Source: Polyangiaceae bacterium (GTDB taxonomy: Bacteria > Myxococcota_A > Polyangia > Polyangiales > Polyangiaceae). From it: a stretch of DNA of 64,000 bases. A model generated the notes under the pieces. It was not told where the DNA came from, did not search any database, and worked only from the letters and a program-made list of their open reading frames with translations. How positions within the stretch are numbered: the first letter of the stretch is position 1; each line of letters begins with the position of its first letter. The stretch is from contig JADJYE010000002.1 of assembly GCA_016719945.1 (NCBI GenBank), positions 186,001 to 250,000 of the forward strand, in the 5' to 3' direction. The position numbers were made by a program, and so were the translations under genes. Below are positions 15,969 through 24,394 of the stretch, in pieces.

Positions 15969-17675
15969 TCAGTAGTAGGCGACCCGGACGTCCTGAAACA
16001 TCGCGGTCAGCAGCGTCTGCCACGCGCGGGAGGTGTCCCCGCTCGCGTCGAGCGCCCCGGCGAACAGCGCGTAGCTCTCCCCGACCTGCTCGTCGTCGGC
16101 TTCGACGAGCTCCCCGAACACCCGCGCGTAGAGCTCGACGATCTGGTCCCGCACGGCGTCTTCGCCCGTGTCGCTCCCGTCGACGAGCGTGAGCAGCCTG
16201 CGCGCCGATGGGTCCGCGATGCCGAGGTCTCGGGCGACCACGAAGGCGCTCGCCTCCTCGGCGAAGGCCCTCAAGAAGAGGCTCGTGCCGGCGCTGTCCG
16301 TGAAGGTGTTGCGCGTGACGAACGCGGAGTCGATCCCGCCGCCGATCACCCGATAGCCGAGCATCGTGTCCCGCGGGAGCTCGACCTCTCGGATCGTGCC
16401 ACCCGACAGCTCGCTGAGGTCCGTGAGCCACTGGAACCCCGTAAGGTCGTGCATGAGGCTCGCCAATTCGTCGGGACGAGCCTTGCGCAGGCCGACGATA
16501 TCTTCGGCCTCCTCCAGGTCGGCGCCGTGAGAGGCGCGGAAGTCGTCCGAGAGGATGACCGCCTTCGCGAGCGCCTTGGCGCTCATCCCCGAGTCGACCA
16601 GCACCTCCTGGAGCTCCGCGGCGCGCTCGAGGGGGACCGCGTGCACGTCGACCTGGTTGAAGTACGCATAGAAGCGCTTCGCCGCGCACAGGCTGAACCG
16701 CGGGTCGTCCGCGATGAGGGCCCCGAGGTCCTCGAGCGTCTCTCCGGGCTGACCGAAGTAGGACGGCTCGCGCATGTCGATCTGGAGCAGCTCCTCGAAC
16801 ACCCCGGGCAGCCACATGGACTGCATCGGGTATTCGGTCGTGTCCTGGGGGACGATCAGAGGGAAGACGTCCTTGAAGAAGCTCGCGAGGGGATCGAGCG
16901 CCTGGTGGCAGCTCGCGCACGCGGCGTTGGCGACGACCGCGTCCTGGACGGCGTTGGGGTCGGCGACGTCGACGTTGGTGTCGAGCTCGACGTCGCGGTC
17001 GAGAAAGTCATAGCAGAGCAGCGCCCGTGACACCGCGTTGGCGCGCTGGCGGTTCGCGTTCGAGGGCGTGCTCTGGTAGCGGACATACAGCCACGAGTCG
17101 GTGAGGACCCCCGCGTTTCCGCGCCCGTCCAGGTGCTTCGCGGCCTGCCACTCGGCGCCGCCGGCCTCGTAGGGCAGGTCCCACACCACCGACGTGATCG
17201 GGTCGACCATGACGTAGTCGGCGGTGACGATCTCCCCGTAGGGGCGGTCTTCCATGACCACGCGCTCGACCAGCCTCAATGGCGCCTCCATCACGGAGGC
17301 GTTGATCGAGACCAGATCTCGATCCGCCAGGGCGCCGAGCGGCTGGAAGCCGGCGGGGTAGTAGAGCCAGTCGGGGCGGAGGAGCAGGGTCTCGTTGTGG
17401 AGGTCGCGCACCGTGCGACCGAACTCGTCCGACTCGAGGTAGCCATCGACGACGCCCTCGAGGGCCTCGGGGTCGTCTGCGACGCGCTCGAGGTCGGCTC
17501 GGCTCGGGCGCGTCCCGCGCAGCGCCATCGACGCTCGCACGAGGTGCTGCTCCGGTGTCAGGGGCTGGATCGTCGAGCTCGGCTCGGGGTCGGGCTCCGA
17601 GTCGGTGTCGACGTCGCACCCCGCTCCCAGGGCGAGGGCCGCGAGGGGGGCCACGAGGCGCAGCGGTTGTCGCAT
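15969..17675 (-). CDS. DUF1588/DUF1549-like exported protein with CxxCH motif
   Basis: 568-residue lipoprotein (signal RLVAPLAALALGAGC). The middle region has GVLTDSWLYVRYQST, LLCYDFLDRD and CASCHQALDPLASF, which resemble the DUF1588/DUF1592 and DUF1549 families of planctomycetes and myxobacteria that occur beside DUF1501 genes. CASCH could bind a c-type heme. The ATG at 17675 is chosen over an upstream codon at 17762 because it starts the signal peptide. It is the first gene of the operon with the DUF1501 protein and the CxxCH lipoprotein, and is divergent from the FHA activator. Reaction unknown; assignment to a single DUF family is uncertain. Confidence 0.75.
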   Translation of the reverse strand: MRQPLRLVAPLAALALGAGCDVDTDSEPDPEPSSTIQPLTPEQHLVRASMALRGTRPSRADLERVADDPEALEGVVDGYLESDEFGRTVRDLHNETLLLRPDWLYYPAGFQPLGALADRDLVSINASVMEAPLRLVERVVMEDRPYGEIVTADYVMVDPITSVVWDLPYEAGGAEWQAAKHLDGRGNAGVLTDSWLYVRYQSTPSNANRQRANAVSRALLCYDFLDRDVELDTNVDVADPNAVQDAVVANAACASCHQALDPLASFFKDVFPLIVPQDTTEYPMQSMWLPGVFEELLQIDMREPSYFGQPGETLEDLGALIADDPRFSLCAAKRFYAYFNQVDVHAVPLERAAELQEVLVDSGMSAKALAKAVILSDDFRASHGADLEEAEDIVGLRKARPDELASLMHDLTGFQWLTDLSELSGGTIREVELPRDTMLGYRVIGGGIDSAFVTRNTFTDSAGTSLFLRAFAEEASAFVVARDLGIADPSARRLLTLVDGSDTGEDAVRDQIVELYARVFGELVEADDEQVGESYALFAGALDASGDTSRAWQTLLTAMFQDVRVAYY

Positions 17676-17711
17676 GACCCCGCTCACTGCAACCCCAGTG
17701 CCGGCCGCAGA

Positions 17712-17725
17712 GGCTTGGAATTTGC
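17712..17725 (+). promoter_or_regulatory. Candidate sigma-54 (-24/-12) promoter
   Basis: GG at 17712-17713 and GC at 17724-17725 are exactly 10 bases apart in AGGCTTG-N4-TTGCG, close to the consensus TGGCACG-N4-TTGC. It points toward the FHA sigma-54 activator gene 109 bases away, which would suggest autoregulation. A single hit in GC-rich DNA is weak evidence. Confidence 0.3.
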
Positions 17726-17833
17726 GCGAAAATGCAGCGCCAACCGTGAGCTCGGGTCGCATGGAGGCGACTCGTCGCTTCCATGTGACAGACCGACTCG
17801 GCGGGCCAACGGGCGTACGATGCCAGCACGACG

Positions 17834-19174
17834 ATGCAGGACGAGGACGCCAAGGTCACGAGGAAGGCAACCGCGAGCGAGCTGCTCACGCTTCGGCTCG
17901 TCGGCGCCGAGGTGACCGTCGACGTGGGGCCCGACGCTGGGCGCTCCTGCACCGTCGGGCCCTCGTCGCTCGTCATCGGGACCGGGTCTGGCTGCGACCT
18001 GTGCCTGTCCGACCGCCTCGTGTCGAGGCGTCACGTCGAGCTGCGCGCCGAGGCGGACGGGCTGCGGGTCACCGACCTGGGCAGCCTGAACGGGACGCGG
18101 CTCGGCACGTCACGGGTCCGCGACGTCCTGCTCACGGAGGACGGCGCGCTCGCCCTCGGAGAGACGACGCTCCGCGTTCGGCTCCAGCGCGACGGTCTTG
18201 GCGTCTCCCTCTCGCCGCGTCGGAGCTTCGGCGCCGCTCTGGCCGAGAGCCCAGGGATGCGCCACGTGTTCGATCTGCTCGAGAAGGCGGCCAAGAACGA
18301 TGTCACGGTCTTGCTCGAGGGCGACAGCGGCACCGGGAAGGACGTGCTCGCTCACGCGGTCCACGCGGAGTCCAGCCGGCGGCAGGGCCCCTTCGTCGTC
18401 GTCGACTGCGGCGCCATCCCCGAGCAGCTGCTCGAGAGCGAGCTGTTCGGGCACGAGAAGGGGGCGTTCACCGGCGCGCTGCAGCAGCGCGCCGGCGCGT
18501 TCGAACAGGCGCACGGCGGCACGCTGTTCCTGGACGAGATCGGCGAGCTCCCGCTCGAGGCTCAGCCCAAGCTCCTGCGCGCGCTCGAGAGCCGCGCGTT
18601 CCGGCGCGTCGGCGGCTCCCAGACCGTGAAGGTCGACGTGCGCGTCGTCGCCGCGACGAACCGGCGGCTCCGAGAGGCCGTCCGCCGCCGTGAGTTTCGC
18701 GAGGATCTCTTCTATCGCCTGGCGGTCGTGCACGTCGCCGTGCCGCGCCTCGCCGATCGCCCCGAGGACGTGCTGCCGCTCGCGGAGTCGTTCCTCAGGC
18801 GGGTCACCGGGGACGAGCGAGCCGTCCTGCCCGATGACTTCGCCAAGCTGCTCTCGTCGTACGCGTGGCCCGGAAACGCCCGGGAGCTGCGCAACGTCGT
18901 CGAGCGGTTCGCGACCTTCGACCGGGCCGATCCCAAGCTGCTGTTCGACCCGGGCGCTGCGACGGAGCGGCCGGGGGCCGCGCCGTTCGAAGGCCTCGAG
19001 CTCCTGCCGTACCACGAGGCGAAGCGCCGCGTGCTGGAGCTGTTCCACCGAGCCGTGCTGCCGCGCGCGCTCGAGCGCGCAGGGGGCTCGGTTCCGAAGG
19101 CGGCCGAGGAGCTGGGGCTCCCGAGGCAGAGCCTGTACCGTATGCTCAACCAGCTCGATGAAGAGAGCCCGTAG
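17834..19174 (+). CDS. Sigma-54-dependent activator with N-terminal FHA domain
   Basis: 446-residue enhancer-binding protein. Domain order: FHA (about residues 35-110; GTGSGCDLCLSDRLVSRRHVE and LGSLNGTRL), AAA+ (about 140-370; Walker A EGDSGTGKD, sigma-54 contact loop GAFTGA, Walker B GGTLFLDEIGE, arginine finger region) and a C-terminal Fis-type helix-turn-helix (AAEELGLPRQSLYRML). FHA domains bind phospho-threonine, so control by one of the Ser/Thr kinases is the family expectation; which one is unknown. Its 3' end overlaps the next gene's start by 17 bases. It is divergent from the DUF1501 operon, whose control by this protein is possible but unproven. Confidence 0.9.
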   Translation: MQDEDAKVTRKATASELLTLRLVGAEVTVDVGPDAGRSCTVGPSSLVIGTGSGCDLCLSDRLVSRRHVELRAEADGLRVTDLGSLNGTRLGTSRVRDVLLTEDGALALGETTLRVRLQRDGLGVSLSPRRSFGAALAESPGMRHVFDLLEKAAKNDVTVLLEGDSGTGKDVLAHAVHAESSRRQGPFVVVDCGAIPEQLLESELFGHEKGAFTGALQQRAGAFEQAHGGTLFLDEIGELPLEAQPKLLRALESRAFRRVGGSQTVKVDVRVVAATNRRLREAVRRREFREDLFYRLAVVHVAVPRLADRPEDVLPLAESFLRRVTGDERAVLPDDFAKLLSSYAWPGNARELRNVVERFATFDRADPKLLFDPGAATERPGAAPFEGLELLPYHEAKRRVLELFHRAVLPRALERAGGSVPKAAEELGLPRQSLYRMLNQLDEESP

Positions 19175-20105
19175 CGCCGCGTGGATCATCGGCTGCGTCG
19201 TCGCCTTGGCGCTCGGCGGCTCGGCCCGCGCCGAGGCCCCGAGCGCCGACTCGGCGCGCCTGTTCGAAGAGGGTCTCGCGGCGTTCGACGCGGGGCAGCA
19301 CGCGCGCGCGGTGGAGCTATGGGAGCGGCTGTTCGCTGAGGGAGCGCCCGACAAAGCGTGGCGCGTCCTCTATAACCTCGGCCTCGCTTACGAAGCGTCG
19401 GGCGACCGCGCGCGCGCCATCGAGCGCTATGAGGCCTTCTCGCGCCGCGTCGGAGAGCAACCCGGGAGCCTCCCGATCGACTTCGAGGGGCGGCGCCAAG
19501 ACGCGGTGGAGCGCGCGAACAGGCTGCGACCGAATCTGAGCCTGCTGCGCGTCGCGCCGCCGACCTCGGGCGAGCGAATCGCCGTGAGCATCGACGGAGG
19601 GCCCACCAGGGACGCCGGCTTCTCGACGTACCTCGAGCCCGGGGCCCACACCCTTCGAATGGGGGAGGGCTCGCGCGCCGTCATCGCGAGCGTGACCCTG
19701 GCGAAGGGGGAGATGTTCACGAAGGTCGCCGAGCAGCTGCCGCCGCCCCCCCCGCCGCCGTACGTCGCCCCCGTTCACCCGGGCGTCCTCATCGGGGGGG
19801 CGATCTTCTCTGCGGGGTCCGTCGCGGTGCCGATCGGGCTGTACTTCCGGGCTCAGTCGCTCCGCGACGACGCCCTCCTGTTCAGGCCCTACGACGAGGG
19901 GTATCGGCCTGCGGTGGAGGCGTACGACGAGGCCGCCACGCTCTACCAAGCGACGTGGGCGATCCCCGCGACGCTGGGCGCGGCCACCCTCGCCATGCTC
20001 GTGATCGACCTCGTGGACGCGTCGTCGGGCGAGGCGCCGGACAAGACACGGGGCTCCATCGAGGTGAGGCCGACGCTCGCGGGGCTCGAGGTGATACTCC
20101 CGTGA
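19158..20105 (+). CDS. TPR-containing membrane-anchored protein
   Basis: 315-residue exported protein: signal peptide (AAWIIGCVVALALGGSARA), two TPR-like helices (ARLFEEGLAAFDAGQHARAVE and NLGLAYEASGDRARAIERYE), a small beta domain resembling PEGA-type units, a poly-Pro hinge (PPPPPPPY) and two hydrophobic helices near the C-terminus (VLIGGAIFSAGSVAVPIGLYF and a second around WAIPATLGAATLAMLVI). This TPR-beta-TM design recurs in myxobacteria next to kinases and activators; its role is unknown. The ATG lies inside the end of the activator gene and its stop overlaps the GTG of the next gene, so the three are a translationally coupled operon. Confidence 0.7.
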   Translation: MKRARSAAWIIGCVVALALGGSARAEAPSADSARLFEEGLAAFDAGQHARAVELWERLFAEGAPDKAWRVLYNLGLAYEASGDRARAIERYEAFSRRVGEQPGSLPIDFEGRRQDAVERANRLRPNLSLLRVAPPTSGERIAVSIDGGPTRDAGFSTYLEPGAHTLRMGEGSRAVIASVTLAKGEMFTKVAEQLPPPPPPPYVAPVHPGVLIGGAIFSAGSVAVPIGLYFRAQSLRDDALLFRPYDEGYRPAVEAYDEAATLYQATWAIPATLGAATLAMLVIDLVDASSGEAPDKTRGSIEVRPTLAGLEVILP

Positions 20106-21007
20106 GGCGATGGCTCGCGTGGCCCCTGTTCGTCGCCTGGTTGCTGGCCGTCGGCTGCCTCGAGCCCCTGCCCTTGCCGGGGCCTTGCGAGCCGCCAGAC
20201 AGGGTGATCGACGGGGAGTGCGTGAGCTGCGACGACCCCCGCGAGTTCGTGGGTGATGTCTGCAAGGTCTGTCCCCCGGAGCCTGCGTTCGCGACGAAAG
20301 AGCGCTGCATCCCCAATGCGTTCGTCGATCACGGCCTGCCCCCCCCAGGCTGCGCCGCGGGGGACGGGATCTACGCGCGCTTCGAGTGCCTGATGGGCGA
20401 CCTGCCCTGCGATTGCCCGTCGTTCGAGCTCGCTGACTCCGAGCCGCTGTGTTTCTCGGAGGGCTGTCCGTCGTTCGTCCTCGAACGCTACGCCGGCGCC
20501 CAGTGCGCAGCGGTGGACGGCGAGGCGATCCAATGGGCGGGTCTCTTCCCGTCGGAGGGCTGCGGCTGCGGCTGCCTCGAGGCCCTCGCGCACTGCGACG
20601 GGCGCGGCTACGCGGTCGGGTACTTCGCCGACGAGACGCACACGGAGCGCGTCGACCTGGATTCGCTCTATCTGCCCATCGTGGGGCAGCTCCCCGCCGC
20701 TGGGACGTTCGGGGTGTACATTCGCGCGCGTGGCTTCGCGCTCCCGTTCCTGGTCGCTCCGGTCCCCGAGGTCTCCGACTTCGGGTGGGGCTTCTACACC
20801 ACGAGCGATTTCGTCGAGGCGATCGGCTACGGCGCCGAAGACGAGGGGATCATCAGCGATTTCGCGGTCGACGTGCTGTACACGTATTCGGAGCAGGCCG
20901 GTCCACCGAGCGCGATCCTCATCGCGGGGCCCAGCGCCGACCCGGGGATCGGGACGTTTGGCATGTTCGAGATCGACTGCGTGATTCCGTTCGCGATCGG
21001 AGACTGA
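20102..21007 (+). CDS. Hypothetical Cys-rich lipoprotein
   Basis: 301-residue lipoprotein I do not recognise. The GTG at 20102 overlaps the preceding stop (GTGA) and yields a clean signal peptide ending LLAVGCLEP. The mature N-terminus holds many cysteines (CVSCDDP, CKVCPPEP, CGCGCLEALAHC), suggesting disulfides or a Cys-knot-like fold; the C-terminal half is beta-rich with hydrophobic strands (TFGVYIRARGFALPFLV). No metal or catalytic motif is evident. Coupled to the TPR protein and the FHA activator, it probably belongs to the same envelope response unit. The open frame extends upstream to 19955 but that part is antisense-like to no gene and lacks a signal. Confidence 0.6.
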   Translation: MRRWLAWPLFVAWLLAVGCLEPLPLPGPCEPPDRVIDGECVSCDDPREFVGDVCKVCPPEPAFATKERCIPNAFVDHGLPPPGCAAGDGIYARFECLMGDLPCDCPSFELADSEPLCFSEGCPSFVLERYAGAQCAAVDGEAIQWAGLFPSEGCGCGCLEALAHCDGRGYAVGYFADETHTERVDLDSLYLPIVGQLPAAGTFGVYIRARGFALPFLVAPVPEVSDFGWGFYTTSDFVEAIGYGAEDEGIISDFAVDVLYTYSEQAGPPSAILIAGPSADPGIGTFGMFEIDCVIPFAIGD

Positions 21008-21136
21008 CCCGCGAGCCGAGCGCGGGCTGGTCGGCGACCGGCGCCATCGGCCGCTCGACGATCTGCGGCGGTGTGCGCTGAGGCCTCCGGGCCTCACGCC
21101 TTGGTCGAGGTGACGGAGTCGTCTACTCTCGGCTCT

Positions 21137-22429
21137 ATGCCCCGCCCCGGCGCGCTCGCCCGTTCCATGGTCGCCCTCCGCGGCCAGCGCCGCACTGGTG
21201 TCTTGTCCGTCGACGCCGAGGGCACCCGCACGTTCATCTATTTGAAGGAGGGCGTGCCCGTCTTCGCGGAGGAGGGCACCTCGGGAGAGACGCTCGGCCG
21301 GCTCCTCGTTCGCCTCAAGCGCATCACGCAGGAGCAGTACCTGACGGTGCTCTCCAAGATGACCCACGCGCTCGTCTTCAACGAGCAGCTGCGATTCGGG
21401 GAGACCGCGGTCGAGCTCGGGTTCATGACCGAGGAGCAGGTGAACAGCGCCCTGCACAATCAGGTCAGGTGGAAGGTCATCCGTTGCTTCCAGCGCGACG
21501 AGGTCGCGTGGAGCTTCGGCGACAACGAGGCCGAGGTGGCCGAGGTGGGAAACTTCCCGATGACCCTCGAGTCGCTCGTGTTCGACGCGGTGCTGTGGCT
21601 CGACTCCGAGCACCGGAACGAGGCTGGGCTCGGCGGGATGCTCGAGCGCTTCGTCTACATCCCCGCGAACGAGCGAGCCGACGTCGGGCGCCGCCTCGGC
21701 CTCGACCCGAGCGTCCTGCCGGGCCTCTCCGCGCTCGACGGCCAGCGCCGCGCGAGAGAGATCATCACGCTCGCGGGCGACATCGAGTGGGAGGCTGTGC
21801 TCACCACGATGGCGATGCTGGGGATGCCCGTGTTCCTCTCCGAGAAGCCGAAGGACGTCGCCCCGGTCCAAGCGGGGCCGCCGCCAGCGCCGGCCCCCGC
21901 CGCGCAGCTGCCGCGTGCGGTCCCGCTCGACCGCACCAGAACGTCGCAGGTGCTCCGGCAGCTCGACTCGATGGTCCGGAGCTACCAGCTCACCGACGGC
22001 GACCTCTTCAAGCAGCCCGCGAGCCCGCACGAGGAGCGCCTGATCGCCGAGCACGCCTTCCAGCGCGGCCGCGCTCACCTCGCCGCCGGGCGCGACGCCC
22101 AGGCTTCGCGCGCCCTGCGGCGGGCGGTTCAGCTGGCCCCCGCCAACGCCGAGTACGCCGTGCTGGCGCTGTGGTGCGACCACAAGGATCGCTTCTCCAA
22201 GGACGAGGACTCGGCGACCCTCCTGAAGCGAGAGGTCGTCGGGGCGATCCGCAAGGACCCGAACTTCGCGTTCGGCTACTACATCCTAGGCAGCCTCGCC
22301 TTCGCCGCGAAGGACCTCCCGCAAGCGAAGCGCTTCTTCTTGAAGACGATCTCGCTCGATCCGGCCATCGTGGACGCGACGATCCGGGTTCGCCTGATCG
22401 AGGCGCGCGGGTCGAGCGACAAACGCTGA
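21137..22429 (+). CDS. DUF4388 (PATAN) protein with C-terminal TPR
   Basis: 430-residue cytoplasmic protein. Residues about 5-45 match DUF4388/PATAN (RTGVLSVDAEGTRTFIYLKEGVPVFAEE), a domain found in two-component and gliding-related regulators of myxobacteria and cyanobacteria. A second region resembles GspE-N/MshE-like helices (RFGETAVELGFMTEEQVNSAL). The C-terminus forms TPR-like helices (FQRGRAHLAAGRDAQASRALRR and LAFAAKDLPQAKRFFLKTI). No enzyme motifs are present; a scaffold role in signalling is inferred from the domains. The ATG at 21137 is the first in-frame ATG; the codon at 21071 would add 22 residues without recognisable content. It converges on the LysR gene, 4 bases apart. Confidence 0.8.
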   Translation: MPRPGALARSMVALRGQRRTGVLSVDAEGTRTFIYLKEGVPVFAEEGTSGETLGRLLVRLKRITQEQYLTVLSKMTHALVFNEQLRFGETAVELGFMTEEQVNSALHNQVRWKVIRCFQRDEVAWSFGDNEAEVAEVGNFPMTLESLVFDAVLWLDSEHRNEAGLGGMLERFVYIPANERADVGRRLGLDPSVLPGLSALDGQRRAREIITLAGDIEWEAVLTTMAMLGMPVFLSEKPKDVAPVQAGPPPAPAPAAQLPRAVPLDRTRTSQVLRQLDSMVRSYQLTDGDLFKQPASPHEERLIAEHAFQRGRAHLAAGRDAQASRALRRAVQLAPANAEYAVLALWCDHKDRFSKDEDSATLLKREVVGAIRKDPNFAFGYYILGSLAFAAKDLPQAKRFFLKTISLDPAIVDATIRVRLIEARGSSDKR

Positions 22430-22433
22430 GCGC

Positions 22434-23372
22434 TCACCGGTCCGCCGGGGTGGAGGCCTCCACCGACAGGATCTCGCGTAGGAACTCGAGCACCGCCCGG
22501 ATGCGCGGCGCCTTGAGGACGTCCGGGTGGACCGCCTGCCACAGGCTGCGCGGCTCGAGGCCCTCGGCTCCGGCGATGTGGACCAAGGCCGCGTCACGGT
22601 CTGCGACGAGCCTCGGCAAGAGCGCGAGGCCGGCGCCCGCCACGCACGCGCTGTAGACGGAGGCCACGCTGTCCGCGCGCATCACGAACCGCGCCCCCGC
22701 GAGGCGCTCCTCCAGCCAGCCGTTCTCGCTCGCGAACGCTCGGGACGTCGCGAAGCCGATCGCGTCGTGGCGCCGCAGGTCGGAGGCCGTGAGGCGGGGT
22801 CTGCCGCGCTCCGAGACGTAGCTCCTCGACGCGAACAGCGCGAGCTCGACGGGGCAGAACCTGCGCGCGACGACGTCCGGCTCGCGGGGGCGGGTGAGCC
22901 GAATGGCGACGTCGGCCTCGCGGCGCGCGAGGTCGACCGTCGCCTGCGTGGAGGCCAGGAAGAGCGTGAGGTTCGGGTACCGCGCGGCGAAGCGCGGGAG
23001 GTGTGGCGCGAGGAAGCGCGCCGCGATGAACTCGGTGGTCGCGACGCGGACGTTCCCCGAGAGCCGCTCGTCGGCGCCCGTCAGCTCGCGCTCCAGCGCG
23101 AGCGCCTCGGACTCCATCCGCTCCGCGCGCGCGATGAGCGCGCCGCCCGCCTCCGTCGCGGTGCAGCCCGTCTGGGTGCGATCGAAGAGCCGAGCGCCGA
23201 CCTGGGCCTCGAGCACGCCAATTCGGCGGCCCACCGTCGTGGGGTCGACCTTGAGGTGAGCGCCCGCGCCCGAAAAGGTACCCGTGCGGTGCAGCGCGAG
23301 CGCATAGCGCAGATCGTCCCACTCGAGCCGGGCCTGCTTGCGGCTGGAGGGCGGAGCGGCGGCGCGCGGCAT
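22434..23372 (-). CDS. LysR-family transcriptional regulator
   Basis: 312-residue LysR regulator. The N-terminal winged helix-turn-helix is clear (WDDLRYALALHRTGTFSGAG, VDPTTVGRRIGVLEAQVGAR, LFDRTQTGCTATEAG), and the rest is a periplasmic-binding-protein-like effector domain (GNVRVATTEFIAARFLAPHL, EADVAIRLTRP). The inducer is unknown. It is divergent from a TrmB-like gene, and the 128-bp gap between them contains two short inverted repeats close to the LysR start. These are candidates for the usual LysR self-regulatory site. The four-base gap to the convergent DUF4388 gene leaves no room for a terminator. Confidence 0.9.
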   Translation of the reverse strand: MPRAAAPPSSRKQARLEWDDLRYALALHRTGTFSGAGAHLKVDPTTVGRRIGVLEAQVGARLFDRTQTGCTATEAGGALIARAERMESEALALERELTGADERLSGNVRVATTEFIAARFLAPHLPRFAARYPNLTLFLASTQATVDLARREADVAIRLTRPREPDVVARRFCPVELALFASRSYVSERGRPRLTASDLRRHDAIGFATSRAFASENGWLEERLAGARFVMRADSVASVYSACVAGAGLALLPRLVADRDAALVHIAGAEGLEPRSLWQAVHPDVLKAPRIRAVLEFLREILSVEASTPADR

Positions 23373-23373
23373 G

Positions 23374-23409
23374 CCTGCATGCTAGCAGGTCGTGGCTGCA
23401 TTCGTGCAG
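23374..23409. promoter_or_regulatory. Two inverted repeats in the LysR/TrmB divergent region
   Basis: CCTGC-N6-GCAGG (23374-23389) and CTGCA-TTCG-TGCAG (23396-23409) lie directly upstream of the LysR start codon and share the CTGC/GCAG core. Spacing and location suit LysR binding sites, but the T-N11-A pattern is imperfect. Confidence 0.4.
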
Positions 23410-23500
23410 GATGCCTGGCGCGAGTCGACACGCCAATGGCGGAGGCGCCGAGCCAGGCGCCCCCCCTGACGCCGGTCGCCGCTTGGAGTAGGGACTCCCC

Positions 23501-24394
23501 ATGGGAGAACCCGACGTCGTGGGCGCGCTGGAGGCGCTCGGCTTCAACCGCAACGAGGGCCGCGCGTATGCGTCGCTGCTCGCCGCGGGGCCGTCGACTG
23601 GCTACGAGGTCAGCCAGCACGCCGGCATCCCCCGCTCCGCGGTCTACGCCGTGCTGCGAAAGCTCGTCGCCGAGGGCGTCGCGCGCCGGACCCCCGGACC
23701 GCCCGAGCGGTTCTTGGCGATCTCTCCCGAGTCGCTCTGCGCGCAGCTCCAGAAGCGCTTCGACACCTCCTCCCAGGCGCTGCGCGAGGCCGCAGCCAGG
23801 ATCTCCCTCGCCGACGCCGCGCCCGACGCCCACAGCGTGCAAGGGTACGACCGCATCCTCGAGGAGGCCGCCGGCCTGATCCACGGCGCGACGTCGACGC
23901 TCGTGGTGAGCGGATGGCCGCGCGAGCTCTCGAGGCTCGAGAGCGAGCTGGCGAGGGCGGAGGAGCGCGGCGTGTTCGTCGTGGTGTTCTCGCACGCAGC
24001 GCTACCCCCGACCCTCACCGGCGTCCGGTACAGCTATGGTCTCTCGGAGACAGATCTGGAGGCCTTCTGGCGCCACCGCTTGGTCGTCGTCGCCGATGAT
24101 CGGCGCAGCCTGCTCGGCGCGGCCGAGCGCAGCACGGACGATCGCGCGGTCGTGAGCGACACCGCGGCGATCGCGGAGGTGGCGGTCAGCCAAGTCGCGC
24201 TCGACATCACGCTGTTGTGCCAACGCGCCGGCGCGGACGCGGGCGCCGTGCTCGCGAAGATCTTGGGCGACAGGATCGGGCGCCTCGACACGCTGCGACA
24301 GGAGCCGTCGGCGATCGAAGCCGGCGCGCGCGTGGCCGCGGGCCCGAAGCGCGCCGCGCGCTCCAAGCGCGGGCCGGCCGACGCTATCCGCTGA
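23501..24394 (+). CDS. TrmB-family transcriptional regulator
   Basis: 297-residue regulator. The N-terminal winged helix is of TrmB type (LGFNRNEGRAYASLLAAGP, TGYEVSQHAGIPRSAVYAVL, LVAEGVARRTPG), followed by a coiled-coil linker and a C-terminal domain of the TrmB effector kind (LVVSGWPRELSRLESEL, VFVVVFSHAA, HRLVVVADDRRSLLGA). TrmB proteins usually sense sugars or other small molecules; the ligand here is not evident. It ends in a basic tail (GPKRAARSKRG). The start is preceded by a GGAG-like site. It is divergent from the LysR gene, and its last 11 bases overlap the convergent rhomboid gene. Confidence 0.8.
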   Translation: MGEPDVVGALEALGFNRNEGRAYASLLAAGPSTGYEVSQHAGIPRSAVYAVLRKLVAEGVARRTPGPPERFLAISPESLCAQLQKRFDTSSQALREAAARISLADAAPDAHSVQGYDRILEEAAGLIHGATSTLVVSGWPRELSRLESELARAEERGVFVVVFSHAALPPTLTGVRYSYGLSETDLEAFWRHRLVVVADDRRSLLGAAERSTDDRAVVSDTAAIAEVAVSQVALDITLLCQRAGADAGAVLAKILGDRIGRLDTLRQEPSAIEAGARVAAGPKRAARSKRGPADAIR

